Shown here in pieces: positions 52,151-62,383 of a stretch of DNA of 64,000 nucleotides. Under the pieces are notes generated by a model. It did no database searches, was not told the DNA's origin, and saw only the letters and a list, made by a program, of their open reading frames with translations. Each line of letters starts with the position of its first letter. Positions within the stretch are counted from its first letter, which is position 1. The translations under genes and the position numbers were made by a program. Source of the DNA: Pontibacillus sp. HMF3514 (GTDB taxonomy: Bacteria > Bacillota > Bacilli > Bacillales > BH030062); NCBI RefSeq assembly GCF_009858175.1, contig NZ_CP047393.1, forward strand, positions 2,046,001 to 2,110,000. Reading direction: 5' to 3'.

Positions 52151-53335
52151 TTAAGATTGATGCTTTTCTATAAAACGACGGATTCGAATGGCCGCTTCTT
52201 CTAATTGGTCTAATGATGTTGCATAGGATAGACGTATATTTTCTTCTGCTCCAAAACCTGAGCCAGGTACTAGTGCAACTTTCTCTTCCTCAAGTAAAGC
52301 CTTAACCCAGTCGTCTACGCTATCAAATCCATTCGACTTGGCAGCTTTCTGAACATTAGGGAATAAATAAAAGGCCCCCTTAGGTTTTACACATTCTACT
52401 CCTGGGATATCTGAGATCCACTCATAAAGCTTCTCTAAACGATGACTAAATGCGTTTTTCATTTCCTCTACAGCATCTTGAGATGAAGTATAGGCTGACA
52501 ATGCAGCATATTGCGCAATCGTTGTAGGATTAGAAGTAGAGTGTGAAGCTAAGTTTGTCATAGCCTTAATCAACTTTTCATCACCAATTGCATAGCCAAT
52601 TCTCCAACCCGTCATTGCATGAGATTTTGATACACCATTAATGATGACTGTTTGATTTTTTAACTCATTAGAGATTTGAGCCATGGAAGTATGAGATTCA
52701 TCACCATAGATCAATTTCTCATAGATCTCATCTGAAATGATCATGATATTTCTTCTCAGACATACTTCACCAATAGCTTGCAATTCTTCTTTCGAATACA
52801 GCATACCTGTTGGATTAGATGGTGAGTTAATGATAATCGCTCTAGTACGATCTGTAATCGTTTCTTCAATTTGCTCTGGAGTTAATTTGAAGTCATTATC
52901 TTCACTTGCTTTTACGATTACAGGTGTCCCTTCCGCTAGCTTAATTTGTTCAGGATAACTTACCCAGTAAGGGGCAGGCACAATAACCTCATCACCTGGA
53001 TTTAAAAGTGCTTGAAACAACGTATATAAGGCATGTTTAGCTCCGGTTGTTACAATTACTTGTTTCGGATCATATGTAAGCTGGTTATCCTGTTGATACT
53101 TCTGAACAATAGCCTCTTTTAAAGCTGGAATACCACCAGAGGGCGTGTAGTTGGTTTGACCTTCTCTCATTGCCTTTTCAGCTGCATCTAAGATATGTTC
53201 AGGCGTATTAAAATCGGGCTCTCCAGCACCTAGTGCAATAACGTCATGACCTTCAGCTTTTAATGCGTTCGCCATTGCTGTAATCGCTAATGTACTTGAA
53301 GGGGTTAAGGATTGAACACGTTTAGCTAATTCCAT
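52151..53335 (-). CDS. aspB: Aspartate aminotransferase
   Basis: The 394-residue class I aminotransferase has SGGIPALKEAI, NSPSNPTGMLYS, IISDEIYEKLIYG and the PLP-lysine motif VSKSHAMTGWRIGYAIG near residue 235, with LSYATSLDQLEEA near the end. It interconverts aspartate and oxaloacetate. The ypmB gene ends 20 bases upstream and asnS follows, so aspartate supply and tRNA-Asn charging are linked in one operon. Confidence 0.96.
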   Translation of the reverse strand: MELAKRVQSLTPSSTLAITAMANALKAEGHDVIALGAGEPDFNTPEHILDAAEKAMREGQTNYTPSGGIPALKEAIVQKYQQDNQLTYDPKQVIVTTGAKHALYTLFQALLNPGDEVIVPAPYWVSYPEQIKLAEGTPVIVKASEDNDFKLTPEQIEETITDRTRAIIINSPSNPTGMLYSKEELQAIGEVCLRRNIMIISDEIYEKLIYGDESHTSMAQISNELKNQTVIINGVSKSHAMTGWRIGYAIGDEKLIKAMTNLASHSTSNPTTIAQYAALSAYTSSQDAVEEMKNAFSHRLEKLYEWISDIPGVECVKPKGAFYLFPNVQKAAKSNGFDSVDDWVKALLEEEKVALVPGSGFGAEENIRLSYATSLDQLEEAAIRIRRFIEKHQS

Positions 53336-53355
53336 ATGAGGTCCTCCTTCTTGAT

Positions 53356-53904
53356 CTATTGTTTTAATCGATATTGTTCATATTTTTTGGCGTTTTTCAT
53401 GTAATAATAATCAAATACGTAACGACTTTGAGGATCATAATACGTTATTTCCCATAAAGGTTTTTGATTATCTATTGCTGGTGTGATTTTCTCAAAGTCA
53501 CACCCCTGACAATTGTTACGCCACTGAGATAAGATTTGGTCTTTAGAGACAGTATTTTGTTTAGAAACATAACTGATATTTAGCTGCTCTTGTTCTTCAG
53601 TTGCTTTTGCTTTCTCAACAAATGCAAATCCTTCTTCTCCATTAGGTTCCACGCCTGCTACTATATCATAACGAGCCGCTCCATGGTAGCGATAAACGGT
53701 TGAAACTTTTTCAATAGGTGTTTCTTTTATTGCCATTTCCTTTGATTCAGAAAAGGTATCCGTTTTCTCTTGCATGATACTGACATATAAGTACAGTGAA
53801 TACCCTATGGCCAACAAAAATAGGATACCTATGCCTACTATGGCATAACGGATTCGTCTATGTTCTATAGATCGTGAAAATCGCTTTGTTTTCATCATTC
53901 TCAT
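53356..53904 (-). CDS. ypmB: YpmB-like protein (DUF5590)
   Basis: The 182-residue protein has a basic N terminus, one membrane helix (IRYAIVGIGILFLLAIGYSL, about 19-40) and an outside domain with two PepSY-like repeats (YRYHGAARYDIVAGV and PAIDNQKPLWEITYYDPQSR). An unusual CQGC pair lies near residue 135. Function unknown. It overlaps ypmA by about 45 bases, so the start is embedded; ATG codons at positions 1, 3 and 4 are all possible. Confidence 0.85.
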   Translation of the reverse strand: MRMMKTKRFSRSIEHRRIRYAIVGIGILFLLAIGYSLYLYVSIMQEKTDTFSESKEMAIKETPIEKVSTVYRYHGAARYDIVAGVEPNGEEGFAFVEKAKATEEQEQLNISYVSKQNTVSKDQILSQWRNNCQGCDFEKITPAIDNQKPLWEITYYDPQSRYVFDYYYMKNAKKYEQYRLKQ

Positions 53905-54028
53905 CCAATGCTAATCCAAACATTAAGTCGTCTCGCTTAAGCGTACGATTTAATGAATCGACAATTTTGTATAAATCTTTTGTGTATTCCACTGTTGTGG
54001 TTGATAATACCTCAATTTTATCTCCCAT
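53858..54028 (-). CDS. ypmA: YpmA-like protein (DUF4264)
   Basis: The 56-residue protein starts MGDKIEVLSTTTVEYTKDLY and continues IVDSLNRTLKRDDLMFGLAL, matching the YpmA family. GGAGGG precedes the ATG; the longer frame reads through it. It is the first gene of ypmA-ypmB-aspB-asnS. Function unknown. Confidence 0.85.
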   Translation of the reverse strand: MGDKIEVLSTTTVEYTKDLYKIVDSLNRTLKRDDLMFGLALDENDENKAIFTIYRT

Positions 54029-54230
54029 TGTTGACCCTCCAAAGGTTAATCCTTCACTTTTCAAATGAAATGAGCCACATCTATACGTTTTAAATATTGC
54101 CTATCATATTCCCTTTATAAACGCACAAAATAGTACTGTACCCCATTACAAATACTTCTTAATTATAACAAGAATCCATTTACAATTTGATGGTGTAGCC
54201 TAAATTTTTTAAACTTCCTAACCTATACTT

Positions 54231-54262
54231 ACCTGTGCGTCTTACGTACAGGTCTTTTTATT
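54231..54262 (+). terminator. Orphan terminator-like hairpin
   Basis: ACCTGTGCGT and ACGTACAGGT form a stem followed by CTTTTTATT on the plus strand, though no plus-strand gene lies upstream. It may end a small RNA or antisense transcript, or be chance. Confidence 0.45.
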
Positions 54263-54283
54263 ATGGTTTTTGTTGATGGTAAA

Positions 54284-54316
54284 TAAAAGCCCACACGTAC
54301 TGGTGTGAGCTTTTAT
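54284..54316 (-). terminator. Terminator of the MBL-fold gene
   Basis: AAAAGCTCACACC pairs with GTGTGGGCTTTT (one mismatch), followed by ATTTACC on the minus strand. Confidence 0.8.
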
Positions 54317-55111
54317 TTATTTGGGATGCATATCATAGTCCTCTAAATTGCAATGAATTGTTGTAGTCCCCACTTTTCTAAGCTGGTAAACATCAATCCA
54401 GGACTCATTCAATCGTTCAAGCAGACCTTCATTTGGACTGATTCCTTTTAAGGGATAGATCATAGCAACATGAGGATCCACTTTTTCTAATAAATCAATG
54501 GAAGGAGATTGTGTTCGAGCGTAGTCCCCTACTTTCAAAATTTCAGCTTGTATTGTGCCATTATTGATTAAATCCTTTTCTACCTCAACTCTTCCACTAG
54601 CTAAATACAATATGGATGTCTTGCCATATATAATATATAAAGACATTTCATCTTCTGTATCAGCTGGTAAAACTCTAAATGATAAACCTGGTGAAACCTC
54701 ATGTTTTTCTCCTTTTTTCCAAATAGCATGTTGTATTGTTGACTCTTCTGATGTACACATAGGAGATAAATCTTCTGAGTAAATGAGCTGTTGAACATGA
54801 TAACGCTTGATTAACCGTGTGGCATTTCCACAAGTTGTTTTATTTTGGTTTGTAAAAATAATCGAATCAAGTTGTTTAACTCCTAAATTATTCATTTGCT
54901 CTAGCAGTATTTTTTCACTTATTTTGGAGCCTGTATTAACAAGGTAATTTTCCCCATGTCCCGTTTGAATTAACATTGCTTCTCCATCAGGCAAAGAGAA
55001 AAATACAAATAACACTTCTTCCCCATTAATATCAATTTTGCTAGCGTCTACAATGTTTTGTGATGAATTCAACACGATGATAAGGACCAATAAAATCATG
55101 AACTTTTTCAC
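54317..55111 (-). CDS. Exported ComEC-C-like metallo-beta-lactamase-fold protein lacking metal ligands
   Basis: The 264-residue protein has a signal segment (MKKFMILLVLIIVLNSSQNI) and the fold of the ComEC C-terminal domain: FFSLPDGEAMLIQTGHGENY, LVNTGSKISE, LDSIIFTNQNKTTCGNATRL, LYIIYGKTSILYLASG, and LKVGDYARTQSPSIDLLEKV. In active relatives the middle motif reads like LTHxHxDHxGG and the last like KVGHHGS; here those His/Asp ligands are replaced by Asn, Thr and Tyr. It is therefore probably catalytically inactive and extracellular. Start is GTG eight bases behind AAGGTG. Confidence 0.72.
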   Translation of the reverse strand: MKKFMILLVLIIVLNSSQNIVDASKIDINGEEVLFVFFSLPDGEAMLIQTGHGENYLVNTGSKISEKILLEQMNNLGVKQLDSIIFTNQNKTTCGNATRLIKRYHVQQLIYSEDLSPMCTSEESTIQHAIWKKGEKHEVSPGLSFRVLPADTEDEMSLYIIYGKTSILYLASGRVEVEKDLINNGTIQAEILKVGDYARTQSPSIDLLEKVDPHVAMIYPLKGISPNEGLLERLNESWIDVYQLRKVGTTTIHCNLEDYDMHPK

Positions 55112-55195
55112 GTTACTCACACCTTAATAAAACTGACTCCTTCAAGGTTTTATAAGAGTCGCTTTATATAGGATGTGTATTTTTGAGGGAAGTTA

Positions 55196-58000
55196 TCATA
55201 ACCATCTTCTCGCCTCTTCCATTAATTTATGAGTTGAATCAAAATGTACTGGAATTGAAGGTATTGAATCGATAAAATACTTTCCATACTTTGCTTTCAT
55301 GATACGGTCATCACAAACCATTACGATTCCACGATCCTGACTGGACCGAATCAATCTTCCAAAGCCTTGCTTAAACCGTATAACAGCATTCGGCAATGAG
55401 AGTTCCATAAAAGCATTTTTACCTTGTGATTTCAAAGCATCTGATTTTGCTTTATAAACAGGGTGATCAGGTGGTTGAAATGGTAAACGTACAATGACAA
55501 CAGATGTTAGATCCTGTCCCGGAATATCGACACCTTCCCAAAATGAACTGGTTCCAAATAATATAGCTTGATCAAATGCTTGGAAATTCTTTTTTAATCG
55601 TGACCGACTTCCGCTAGATACTCCCTGAGCAATTAGAATAAACTCTTCCTGATCAATAAACTCTTTCATCGCAGAATATGTCTTCTTCAACATGTCATAC
55701 GATGTAAAGAGGACCAGCATTCTACCTTTCGTAATGGTGGCTAAGGAATAAATGGCTTCACATGTTGCGTAAATAAAGTCTTCTTGGTCTCCATATTTAA
55801 TATTTGGAAAATCATTAGGAATCATCAACTGAACTTGATCTTCATAATGAAATGGAGATTGAATCTTTTGCTGAATAGTCGATGATTTCTCGAGACCTAA
55901 TCGCTTCATCATAAAGGTAAATGAATCCTTCATTGTTAATGTTGCACTTGTTAAAATGACACTTTCTTTCTGCGCAAATAATTGGTCCTGCATAATGGTA
56001 GCAATCTCAATAGGCTCACTGTGTAAGAATACGGCATTTTTTGCTCCATATGCCTCAATTTCGATCCATTTTACAATGGATTCTTCTTCTGAAAGGAGTA
56101 GATGATCCAGTGAATGAATAACCTCTTCCATCCTTTCGATATACATCCGAATGTCTTCAGTCCATCTAGATGCTTCTTCTGAGGTTTCAGCTAAACTTAT
56201 CCAGTTTTTACATTTGTGTAAGAACTGAATTAGATCTCGAAGATAAAAAGAAACTCTTCTGGTCATTTCTTGAACTGTACTCCAGGTTTGAGGGTTTTCT
56301 TGATCATTCTGGAATCGATATTGATAGCGTCCTACATCATTAAGTGAAATATGGGCATTATGCTGTTTAACGACATAGGAGAATAGAAAACGAAACAATT
56401 CATCCGACTCTTCTTTTGAATTTTGTACAAGCTCATCCCACTTTGTAATATCATGCTTTAAGGCCATCTCAGGATACGAAGATAATAGTCCATAAATCCA
56501 ATCCCCTGCAGAATTCCCCCCCATCTCATTGAGTAAATACTGAATGGAGACATAGTCAATCTTTCTTCCAAAGTGTTTCGCAGCAGTTGCTTCTAGATGA
56601 TGTGCCTCATCAATAATGAGCTTACTATACGATGCCAACAGGCTATAATTTTCACTGATATCCGTGCATAATAGCGAATGATTCGTAATTAATAAATCCG
56701 CTTTTTGTGCTTGTTTCCTTGCTCTTTGATAAAAGGAGCGAGAAAACCAAGGTGACTTAGGATCAATATAACCTTCAGCTTCAGCTGAGATTCTTCTCCA
56801 AAAAATATTCCCACTAGAAGGAAGCTGAATTTCATCAATATCTCCTGTGTCCGTTTCTGTTAGCCAAACCAAAAGCATAGCTTTCGTTAAGGTAATATCA
56901 TAATTATCAGAAGTACCATGGTATAGTTCAAATTCAAATTTCTTCAAACTAATGTAGTGCTGTTTTCCTTTAAATAGGGCTGAAGTAAATGAAAAAGGAA
57001 GATTCTTATGAAGTAAGGGTACTTCCTTATCTAAGAGCTGAGACTGAAGATGTGTTGTATGTGTACTGATAACGACTCGATTTTGTTTTGTAACTGCTTC
57101 ATAAACAGCTGGTAGCAAATAAGCTAATGACTTCCCGGTACCGGTTTCTGCTTCGATTAATGCATGCGATTCTGATTGGAAAGCATCATAAATGGTGGTG
57201 GCCATTGTTCGCTGACTACCACGTTCTTCATATCGCTCCATATTCTTTGATAGGCTTCCATCATTCCCTAAAAGATCGTCTAAATAGGGTTGAAAGCCTT
57301 CGACGTCTGGTGAGTTTCGCTGTTCTTCTTCACGAATTCGTTTTAGGGCAATACCACGAAATACTTCTAAGTCCTCTCTCTCTTGAATCGTAAAAGCTTT
57401 GGACTCCATCCAGTTGCTTAATAACTCATGAAGGTCGCTTTTTAACTTTCGATCAAGAGTTGAAAGCTGTTGTAAGGTTTCATAAGGGAGTTGTTTTGCT
57501 TTATGTATAAATTGTAGCAATATATTTGCTGTTACATAGGCATCAGCTAAAGCCCGATGTGGGTTTTCATGCGCTACATCTAAATATTCCGCTAGTTGAG
57601 CTAATTTATAACCAGGGGCTTGTGGAATCATTATTCTTCCAAGCTCTACGGTATCAATAACAGGAATATCTAGTGATTTTCCTGTTGTTTCTTGTATAGC
57701 GTGATTTAAAAAACCAAGATCAAACTGTACATGATGAGCGACAAAATACGCATCCTGACATAGGTGAACGATTTCATCGACAATCTCATCAAACAAGGGG
57801 GCATCTTGTACATCCTGATCTTCAATGCCAGTTAATTGAGAAATAAAAGAAGGTATAGGCTGTTCTGGATTTACCATGGAATGAAATTGGTGTACAATCT
57901 CACCATCTTCAATGGTAACCATTCCAACCTCAATTATTTTATCCCCTTTTTTTGGAGTATGTCCTGTTGTCTCTAAATCCACTACGACGAATTTCGGCAT
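55196..58000 (-). CDS. dinG: DinG-type helicase-fold exonuclease
   Basis: The 934-residue protein has an N-terminal DnaQ-like exonuclease domain (about 1-165, FVVVDLETTGHTPKKGDKII with the DxE, and HNPHRALADAYVTA), then an XPD/DinG helicase fold with Walker A EAETGTGKSLAYLLPA (about 285), DEAHHLE, FGTSSFWEGVDIPG and GRLIRSSQDRG. The Fe-S Cys set of E. coli DinG is missing, as in Gram-positive DinG, which works as a single-strand 3'-5' exonuclease. Located between the pan operon and ypmA, as in B. subtilis. Confidence 0.93.
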   Translation of the reverse strand: MPKFVVVDLETTGHTPKKGDKIIEVGMVTIEDGEIVHQFHSMVNPEQPIPSFISQLTGIEDQDVQDAPLFDEIVDEIVHLCQDAYFVAHHVQFDLGFLNHAIQETTGKSLDIPVIDTVELGRIMIPQAPGYKLAQLAEYLDVAHENPHRALADAYVTANILLQFIHKAKQLPYETLQQLSTLDRKLKSDLHELLSNWMESKAFTIQEREDLEVFRGIALKRIREEEQRNSPDVEGFQPYLDDLLGNDGSLSKNMERYEERGSQRTMATTIYDAFQSESHALIEAETGTGKSLAYLLPAVYEAVTKQNRVVISTHTTHLQSQLLDKEVPLLHKNLPFSFTSALFKGKQHYISLKKFEFELYHGTSDNYDITLTKAMLLVWLTETDTGDIDEIQLPSSGNIFWRRISAEAEGYIDPKSPWFSRSFYQRARKQAQKADLLITNHSLLCTDISENYSLLASYSKLIIDEAHHLEATAAKHFGRKIDYVSIQYLLNEMGGNSAGDWIYGLLSSYPEMALKHDITKWDELVQNSKEESDELFRFLFSYVVKQHNAHISLNDVGRYQYRFQNDQENPQTWSTVQEMTRRVSFYLRDLIQFLHKCKNWISLAETSEEASRWTEDIRMYIERMEEVIHSLDHLLLSEEESIVKWIEIEAYGAKNAVFLHSEPIEIATIMQDQLFAQKESVILTSATLTMKDSFTFMMKRLGLEKSSTIQQKIQSPFHYEDQVQLMIPNDFPNIKYGDQEDFIYATCEAIYSLATITKGRMLVLFTSYDMLKKTYSAMKEFIDQEEFILIAQGVSSGSRSRLKKNFQAFDQAILFGTSSFWEGVDIPGQDLTSVVIVRLPFQPPDHPVYKAKSDALKSQGKNAFMELSLPNAVIRFKQGFGRLIRSSQDRGIVMVCDDRIMKAKYGKYFIDSIPSIPVHFDSTHKLMEEARRWL

Positions 58001-58075
58001 GTTTTCACCTTCTTTATTTTCGGGTGTAATGAAGGCAGGTATCCTTACTTCATTACTTCATTCTACCTTTTATAA

Positions 58076-58104
58076 GAAAAAAACTCCCAAATCAATGGGA
58101 GCTA
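58076..58104 (-). terminator. Terminator of the dapB-panD operon
   Basis: CTCCCA and TGGGAG stem with ATTGATT loop, then TTTTTTTC on the minus strand. The panD stop lies within it. Confidence 0.85.
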
Positions 58105-58484
58105 CTTAACGTTAATGGAGGTTCTTGTTCAATCATTTCTGTAATTTCATTATGCTCATTCATTAAAGCAACTTTTGGCTTAAATGATTGCAGCTCATCC
58201 TCATTTAACATAGCGTAAGAAACGATAATGACAATATCATCTGGTTGAACCAAACGTGCTGCTGCTCCATTTAAACAAATAACACCACTATGGCGTTCAC
58301 CTGGAATCACATACGTTTCAAGACGCGCTCCATTATTATTATTCACGATTTGAACCTGTTCATGAGGTAAAATACCAACTTCATCTAAAATATGTTGATC
58401 TATAGTTATACTGCCAACGTAATTGAGATTTGCTTCCGTCACGCGGGCACGATGAATTTTGGATTTCATCATGGTGCGAAACAT
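58092..58484 (-). CDS. panD: Aspartate 1-decarboxylase
   Basis: The 130-residue pyruvoyl enzyme carries the self-cleavage site [11 protein letters not shown] (Gly-Ser, about residue 23-24), [10 protein letters not shown] with the active Lys, and [18 protein letters not shown]. It makes beta-alanine for pantothenate. It is last in panB-panC-panD. AGGAGG lies seven bases before MFRTMMK. Confidence 0.97.
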   Translation of the reverse strand: MFRTMMKSKIHRARVTEANLNYVGSITIDQHILDEVGILPHEQVQIVNNNNGARLETYVIPGERHSGVICLNGAAARLVQPDDIVIIVSYAMLNEDELQSFKPKVALMNEHNEITEMIEQEPPLTLSSSH

Positions 58485-58495
58485 AATCGTTCCTC

Positions 58496-59368
58496 CTATA
58501 CAATTGCTGTTGAAGGCTGACCATTTGAACCAAACACGATATTATCAATAAGGCGCGCGTGTTCAAATTGGACTGCGACAGCTAATATCATTTGTCTATT
58601 TATCGTTTCCACTTTTTCCAACTTTGGATACGTAAGACAATCAACATAATCTATTTTACCATGGGTGTGCTCCAGAATGAAACGGGAAACTTCCTCTATA
58701 ACAACTTCTGGGTCCATTTCACCTTGTTCTACAAGCGTTTTACCAGCTAGTAGAGCTTTATAAATATTTGGGGCTTCCTGACGCTCTTGGTTGGATAAGT
58801 TAACATTACGACTGCTTTTCGCTAATCCATCCGCTTCACGTACTGTAGCAACGGGACGAAGTGTAATAGAAAAGTTGTAATCCTCTAATAGAGCATCTAC
58901 AACAGCTACTTGCTGAGCATCCTTCATTCCAAAATAAATACGATCTGGAAAAACTATATTAAACAATTTCGTTAAAACCGTTACAACACCGTCAAAGTGT
59001 CCTTCTCTACTTTTTCCACAAAGAACATTCACACGCCTTTGAACGGTCATTTGTACCGTTTGTTCCTTTGGATACATTTCATTGACATGAGGGTAAAATA
59101 AAATATCGACTTTTTCTTCTTTGATAGCCTTTCGATCATGTTCTTCATCTCTTGGATATCGATCATAGTCCTCATTTGGACCAAATTGAAGAGGGTTCAC
59201 AAAAATACTTGTTACCACAACATCGTTTTCTTTTCGCGCCTCCTCCATAAGCTTCCTATGCCCTTCATGTAAATATCCCATAGTAGGTACAAAGCCTATG
59301 CTTTTCCCCTCTTTTTTCAGCTTTGTAATCGTCTTTTTCATGTCTTGAATGGTTGTTATGATGTTCAT
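58496..59368 (-). CDS. panC: Pantothenate synthetase
   Basis: The 290-residue enzyme has the class I synthetase motifs [15 protein letters not shown] (about 27-41), [34 protein letters not shown] and LAKSSRN. It joins pantoate and beta-alanine with ATP. Its ATG overlaps the panB stop (ATGA), and panD follows 11 bases later. Confidence 0.97.
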   Translation of the reverse strand: MNIITTIQDMKKTITKLKKEGKSIGFVPTMGYLHEGHRKLMEEARKENDVVVTSIFVNPLQFGPNEDYDRYPRDEEHDRKAIKEEKVDILFYPHVNEMYPKEQTVQMTVQRRVNVLCGKSREGHFDGVVTVLTKLFNIVFPDRIYFGMKDAQQVAVVDALLEDYNFSITLRPVATVREADGLAKSSRNVNLSNQERQEAPNIYKALLAGKTLVEQGEMDPEVVIEEVSRFILEHTHGKIDYVDCLTYPKLEKVETINRQMILAVAVQFEHARLIDNIVFGSNGQPSTAIV

Positions 59369-60204
59369 GTATCTTTACCTCCATAAATCGGAGGAAGATC
59401 ATCTTCACTCATCGTAAAGGAATGCTTATCTTCGGGGAAGTACTTCGTTTTTACATCTTGTACATAAGCTTTTAACGCTTCAAACATCCAATCATTTGCT
59501 TCTGCATAAGGTTTCACAAACTTAGGTAAACGATCAACACCGTATTTCAATACATCATGATACACCAGAACCTGACCATCACAACCCACTCCAGCTCCAA
59601 TACCTATCACAGGAATGGTTAAGATTTCTGAAACACGCTCAGCTAATTGTTTCGGAACACATTCGAGAACAAGAGCTACTGCACCCTTTTCTTCAGCTTT
59701 CTTGGCATCTTCAATTAACTGTTCTGCTTGTTTTTGATCCTTACCCTGGACACGGTATCCTTCTAGTACGTTAACGGACTGAGGCGTTAAACCAAGATGT
59801 GCAACAACAGGGATGCCACCTCTTTGAAGAAGCTCAATTTTATCCAGAACCTCATCTGCACCCTCAAGCTTTAAAGCATGAGCTCCAGTTTCTTGGAAAA
59901 TTTTCGTAGCATTTCTAAGTGTCTCTTCATTGGAAATATGGTAAGACATAAATGGCATATCAACTACAACATAAGTGTTTTGAGCTCCACGTTTTACGGC
60001 TTTTCCATGATGAATCATATCATCAACCGTAACCGGAATTGTTGAATCATAACCTAATACAACCATACCAAGTGAATCTCCAACAAGAATCATATCCATT
60101 CCCGCTTGTTCTGCTAGTTTAGCTGATGGATAATCATAAGCCGTAATCATAGAAATTTTCTCTTCATTTTGTTTCATTTTTTTAATTTGCGCACTTGTGA
60201 TCAA
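59365..60204 (-). CDS. panB: Ketopantoate hydroxymethyltransferase
   Basis: The 279-residue enzyme has [35 protein letters not shown] with the metal-binding Asp, [12 protein letters not shown] and [19 protein letters not shown]. It transfers a hydroxymethyl group from methylene-THF to ketoisovalerate. It starts at TTG overlapping the birA stop (TTGA) behind AGAGGTGA. Confidence 0.97.
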   Translation of the reverse strand: MITSAQIKKMKQNEEKISMITAYDYPSAKLAEQAGMDMILVGDSLGMVVLGYDSTIPVTVDDMIHHGKAVKRGAQNTYVVVDMPFMSYHISNEETLRNATKIFQETGAHALKLEGADEVLDKIELLQRGGIPVVAHLGLTPQSVNVLEGYRVQGKDQKQAEQLIEDAKKAEEKGAVALVLECVPKQLAERVSEILTIPVIGIGAGVGCDGQVLVYHDVLKYGVDRLPKFVKPYAEANDWMFEALKAYVQDVKTKYFPEDKHSFTMSEDDLPPIYGGKDT

Positions 60205-61193
60205 CTTCCGTCACCTCTTCCCCACTGTATTTCAGCCGAATAAAGAATATCTTCTTGACCATTTTCATCACACACTTTTAAAGCTCCATCATGTTCAATA
60301 CCTAGTATTCGAGCAGACCAGCTTCGTTGTTGTGTTTTAATATCAACAATGTCCCCTAAACGGTAACCAAAAGCTTCCCAACGTAACTTAATCTTAGAAA
60401 ATCCTTCTTCAATAAACTCTTCATATCGCTTCTCGAACGTTTGTAGAATATCTTGAATAAGTGCTCCAATTGCCCAAGATTCCCCAGTTTCTTGTTTTAT
60501 TGAAGTTGCTTGGTTTTGAATGTCATTAGGAAAAACGTCCCGGTCATGGTTCACGTTAATCCCCATGCCTAAAACTATATACGTTATTTGATCTTGTTCG
60601 GCCTGCAATTCAGTTAATATACCTGCTAGCTTCTTCCCGTCTGTTAAAATGTCATTTGGCCACTTTATTTGTGGCTTAATTCCACAATGTCTTTTAAAAA
60701 CTTCAGCCAGAACGGTCGCTGCTAACAATGTAATTTGTGGTGAACGATGAGGTTCAAAAGTCGGTCGTAGTATGATGCTCATCCAAATTCCATCACCCTT
60801 TTGGGAGTGCCATGTACGATTAAGACGGCCACGACCTTTTGTTTGTTCGTCAGCGACGATTACGGTTCCATGCTGGGCGTCTTCTTGAGCTTGTTGATGG
60901 GCAAGAATTTGGGTTGATGATACGGATGGTTTATGTATAACGTTTTGCCCTAACCAATCTGTATTCAAGCCCCACTGCAGTGTATTTGTGCTTAATTTAT
61001 CAGGATATGATACTATTCTGTATCCTTTACGAGGGATTGCCTCTACTTCATACCCATCTTTCTCAAGCTCTTTCATGTGTTTCCACACGGCTGGTCTGCT
61101 AATATTTAATTTCTCAGATAACAATTGCCCAGATATATATTGATCAGGATGTGATGATAAAACATCGATTAATTTAGCTCGTGTGGATTCCAT
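60201..61193 (-). CDS. birA: Biotin-protein ligase and biotin repressor BirA
   Basis: The 330-residue protein has an N-terminal winged helix (about 1-65, [20 protein letters not shown]), the biotin-adenylate domain with [20 protein letters not shown] (about 115-134), [19 protein letters not shown], and a C-terminal SH3-like domain. It biotinylates acetyl-CoA carboxylase and represses biotin genes. It overlaps cca by 25 bases at its start and panB by 4 at its end. Confidence 0.96.
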   Translation of the reverse strand: MESTRAKLIDVLSSHPDQYISGQLLSEKLNISRPAVWKHMKELEKDGYEVEAIPRKGYRIVSYPDKLSTNTLQWGLNTDWLGQNVIHKPSVSSTQILAHQQAQEDAQHGTVIVADEQTKGRGRLNRTWHSQKGDGIWMSIILRPTFEPHRSPQITLLAATVLAEVFKRHCGIKPQIKWPNDILTDGKKLAGILTELQAEQDQITYIVLGMGINVNHDRDVFPNDIQNQATSIKQETGESWAIGALIQDILQTFEKRYEEFIEEGFSKIKLRWEAFGYRLGDIVDIKTQQRSWSARILGIEHDGALKVCDENGQEDILYSAEIQWGRGDGS

Positions 61194-62371
61194 GATGCCA
61201 CCCTTTCTTTTATTTCCAGAGAATCATTCGCTAGCTCCCCATTAATAATCAGCTCTTCAACTGACTCCATGAATTGTTTAATCCAAGGACCAGGCTTTTC
61301 ATCTGGGAACCATTCTTTTATATCATTACCATCCACTTGTAAATCTTGTCGAGAGTGAATAGGAAGAGATTTATAATCCTTGTATAATTCATATATTTCT
61401 TTATCAAAATGAGAGTTTAGAGTTGTTATAACTCTGTAAAAAGCTGCTATGTGTTCCTCCCCTAGATGATAAAGACACTGTTTCTTTTTACTGTTTTGCC
61501 ATAAATCCCATGCATTCACTAGCGTAAGACTTTTTCTTTTTATACGATTAGAAAGCTTCCAATGCTTCACCCACTTATCAATAGAAACCCCAGGTTCTAA
61601 TAAATGAAAAACTGTAATGACTTCAGCTAAATCATACAGAGGGACCCAGGTAATCTGTTTTGTAGAATTCATAAGTCGGGATGATTTTTTTAAAATAGGC
61701 AAATGAGCATATAATCTTGATTCAACTAGAAGCGTCCAAGCTTTATTTAGATCTACTCCACTAAAAAGCTTTTCAAACTCAACGGCAACTCTTTCAATAG
61801 CTATATGAGAAAGGAGTTGCTTCCATTGATCAAATGCCTTATACGTTTCTTCAGAAAGTTCAAACCCATGTTGACTTACAAAACGTATAGCTCTCATCAT
61901 TCGAAGTGGATCTTCTTGAAACCTCTCATCAGGAGATCCTACCGTTCTTATTTGTTGATCACGTATATCTTCCTGACCTCCATAAGGATCGATGATTTGT
62001 CCATCCTTATTCATTGCTATAGCATTCATAGTAAAATCTCTACGTGAAAGGTCTTCTTCAATAGATGATACATATTTTACTTCATCAGGATGTCGAAAGT
62101 CATTGTACTCACCATCTATACGGAAGGTAGTTACTTCATAGGATTCTCCTCTATAGCGAACTAAAACCGTTCCATGATCAATCCCCACTGGAATAACCTT
62201 ATCAAATAATTCGATGACTTCATTAGGTTTGGCTGCAGTAGCAATATCGATATCGCCAATTTCCTTACCTAATAATTGATCCCTGACCGCACCTCCTACA
62301 AAGTACGTATCATGTCCATTTGATTGGAGGTGCTCTATTACCGGCATTGCATCTATAAACTTCTTATCCAT
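61169..62371 (-). CDS. cca: CCA-adding tRNA nucleotidyltransferase
   Basis: The 400-residue class II nucleotidyltransferase has YFVGGAVRDQLLGKEIGDID (catalytic DxD in GDIDIATAA, about 45), the RRDFTMNAIAMN motif and DPLRMMRAIRFVSQHGF. It builds or repairs the 3' CCA end of tRNA without a template. Start M at 62371 lies behind AAGGA; an earlier ATG overlaps it. Positioned between bshA and birA, as in B. subtilis. Confidence 0.96.
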   Translation of the reverse strand: MDKKFIDAMPVIEHLQSNGHDTYFVGGAVRDQLLGKEIGDIDIATAAKPNEVIELFDKVIPVGIDHGTVLVRYRGESYEVTTFRIDGEYNDFRHPDEVKYVSSIEEDLSRRDFTMNAIAMNKDGQIIDPYGGQEDIRDQQIRTVGSPDERFQEDPLRMMRAIRFVSQHGFELSEETYKAFDQWKQLLSHIAIERVAVEFEKLFSGVDLNKAWTLLVESRLYAHLPILKKSSRLMNSTKQITWVPLYDLAEVITVFHLLEPGVSIDKWVKHWKLSNRIKRKSLTLVNAWDLWQNSKKKQCLYHLGEEHIAAFYRVITTLNSHFDKEIYELYKDYKSLPIHSRQDLQVDGNDIKEWFPDEKPGPWIKQFMESVEELIINGELANDSLEIKERVASWNPHELN

Positions 62372-62383
62372 ATTGCTCATTCC

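Noticed and set aside
50780-52160. Possible T-box for asnS
   Set aside because: asnS begins 18 bases after the aspB stop; no specifier or T-box sequence is seen upstream of the operon's first gene.
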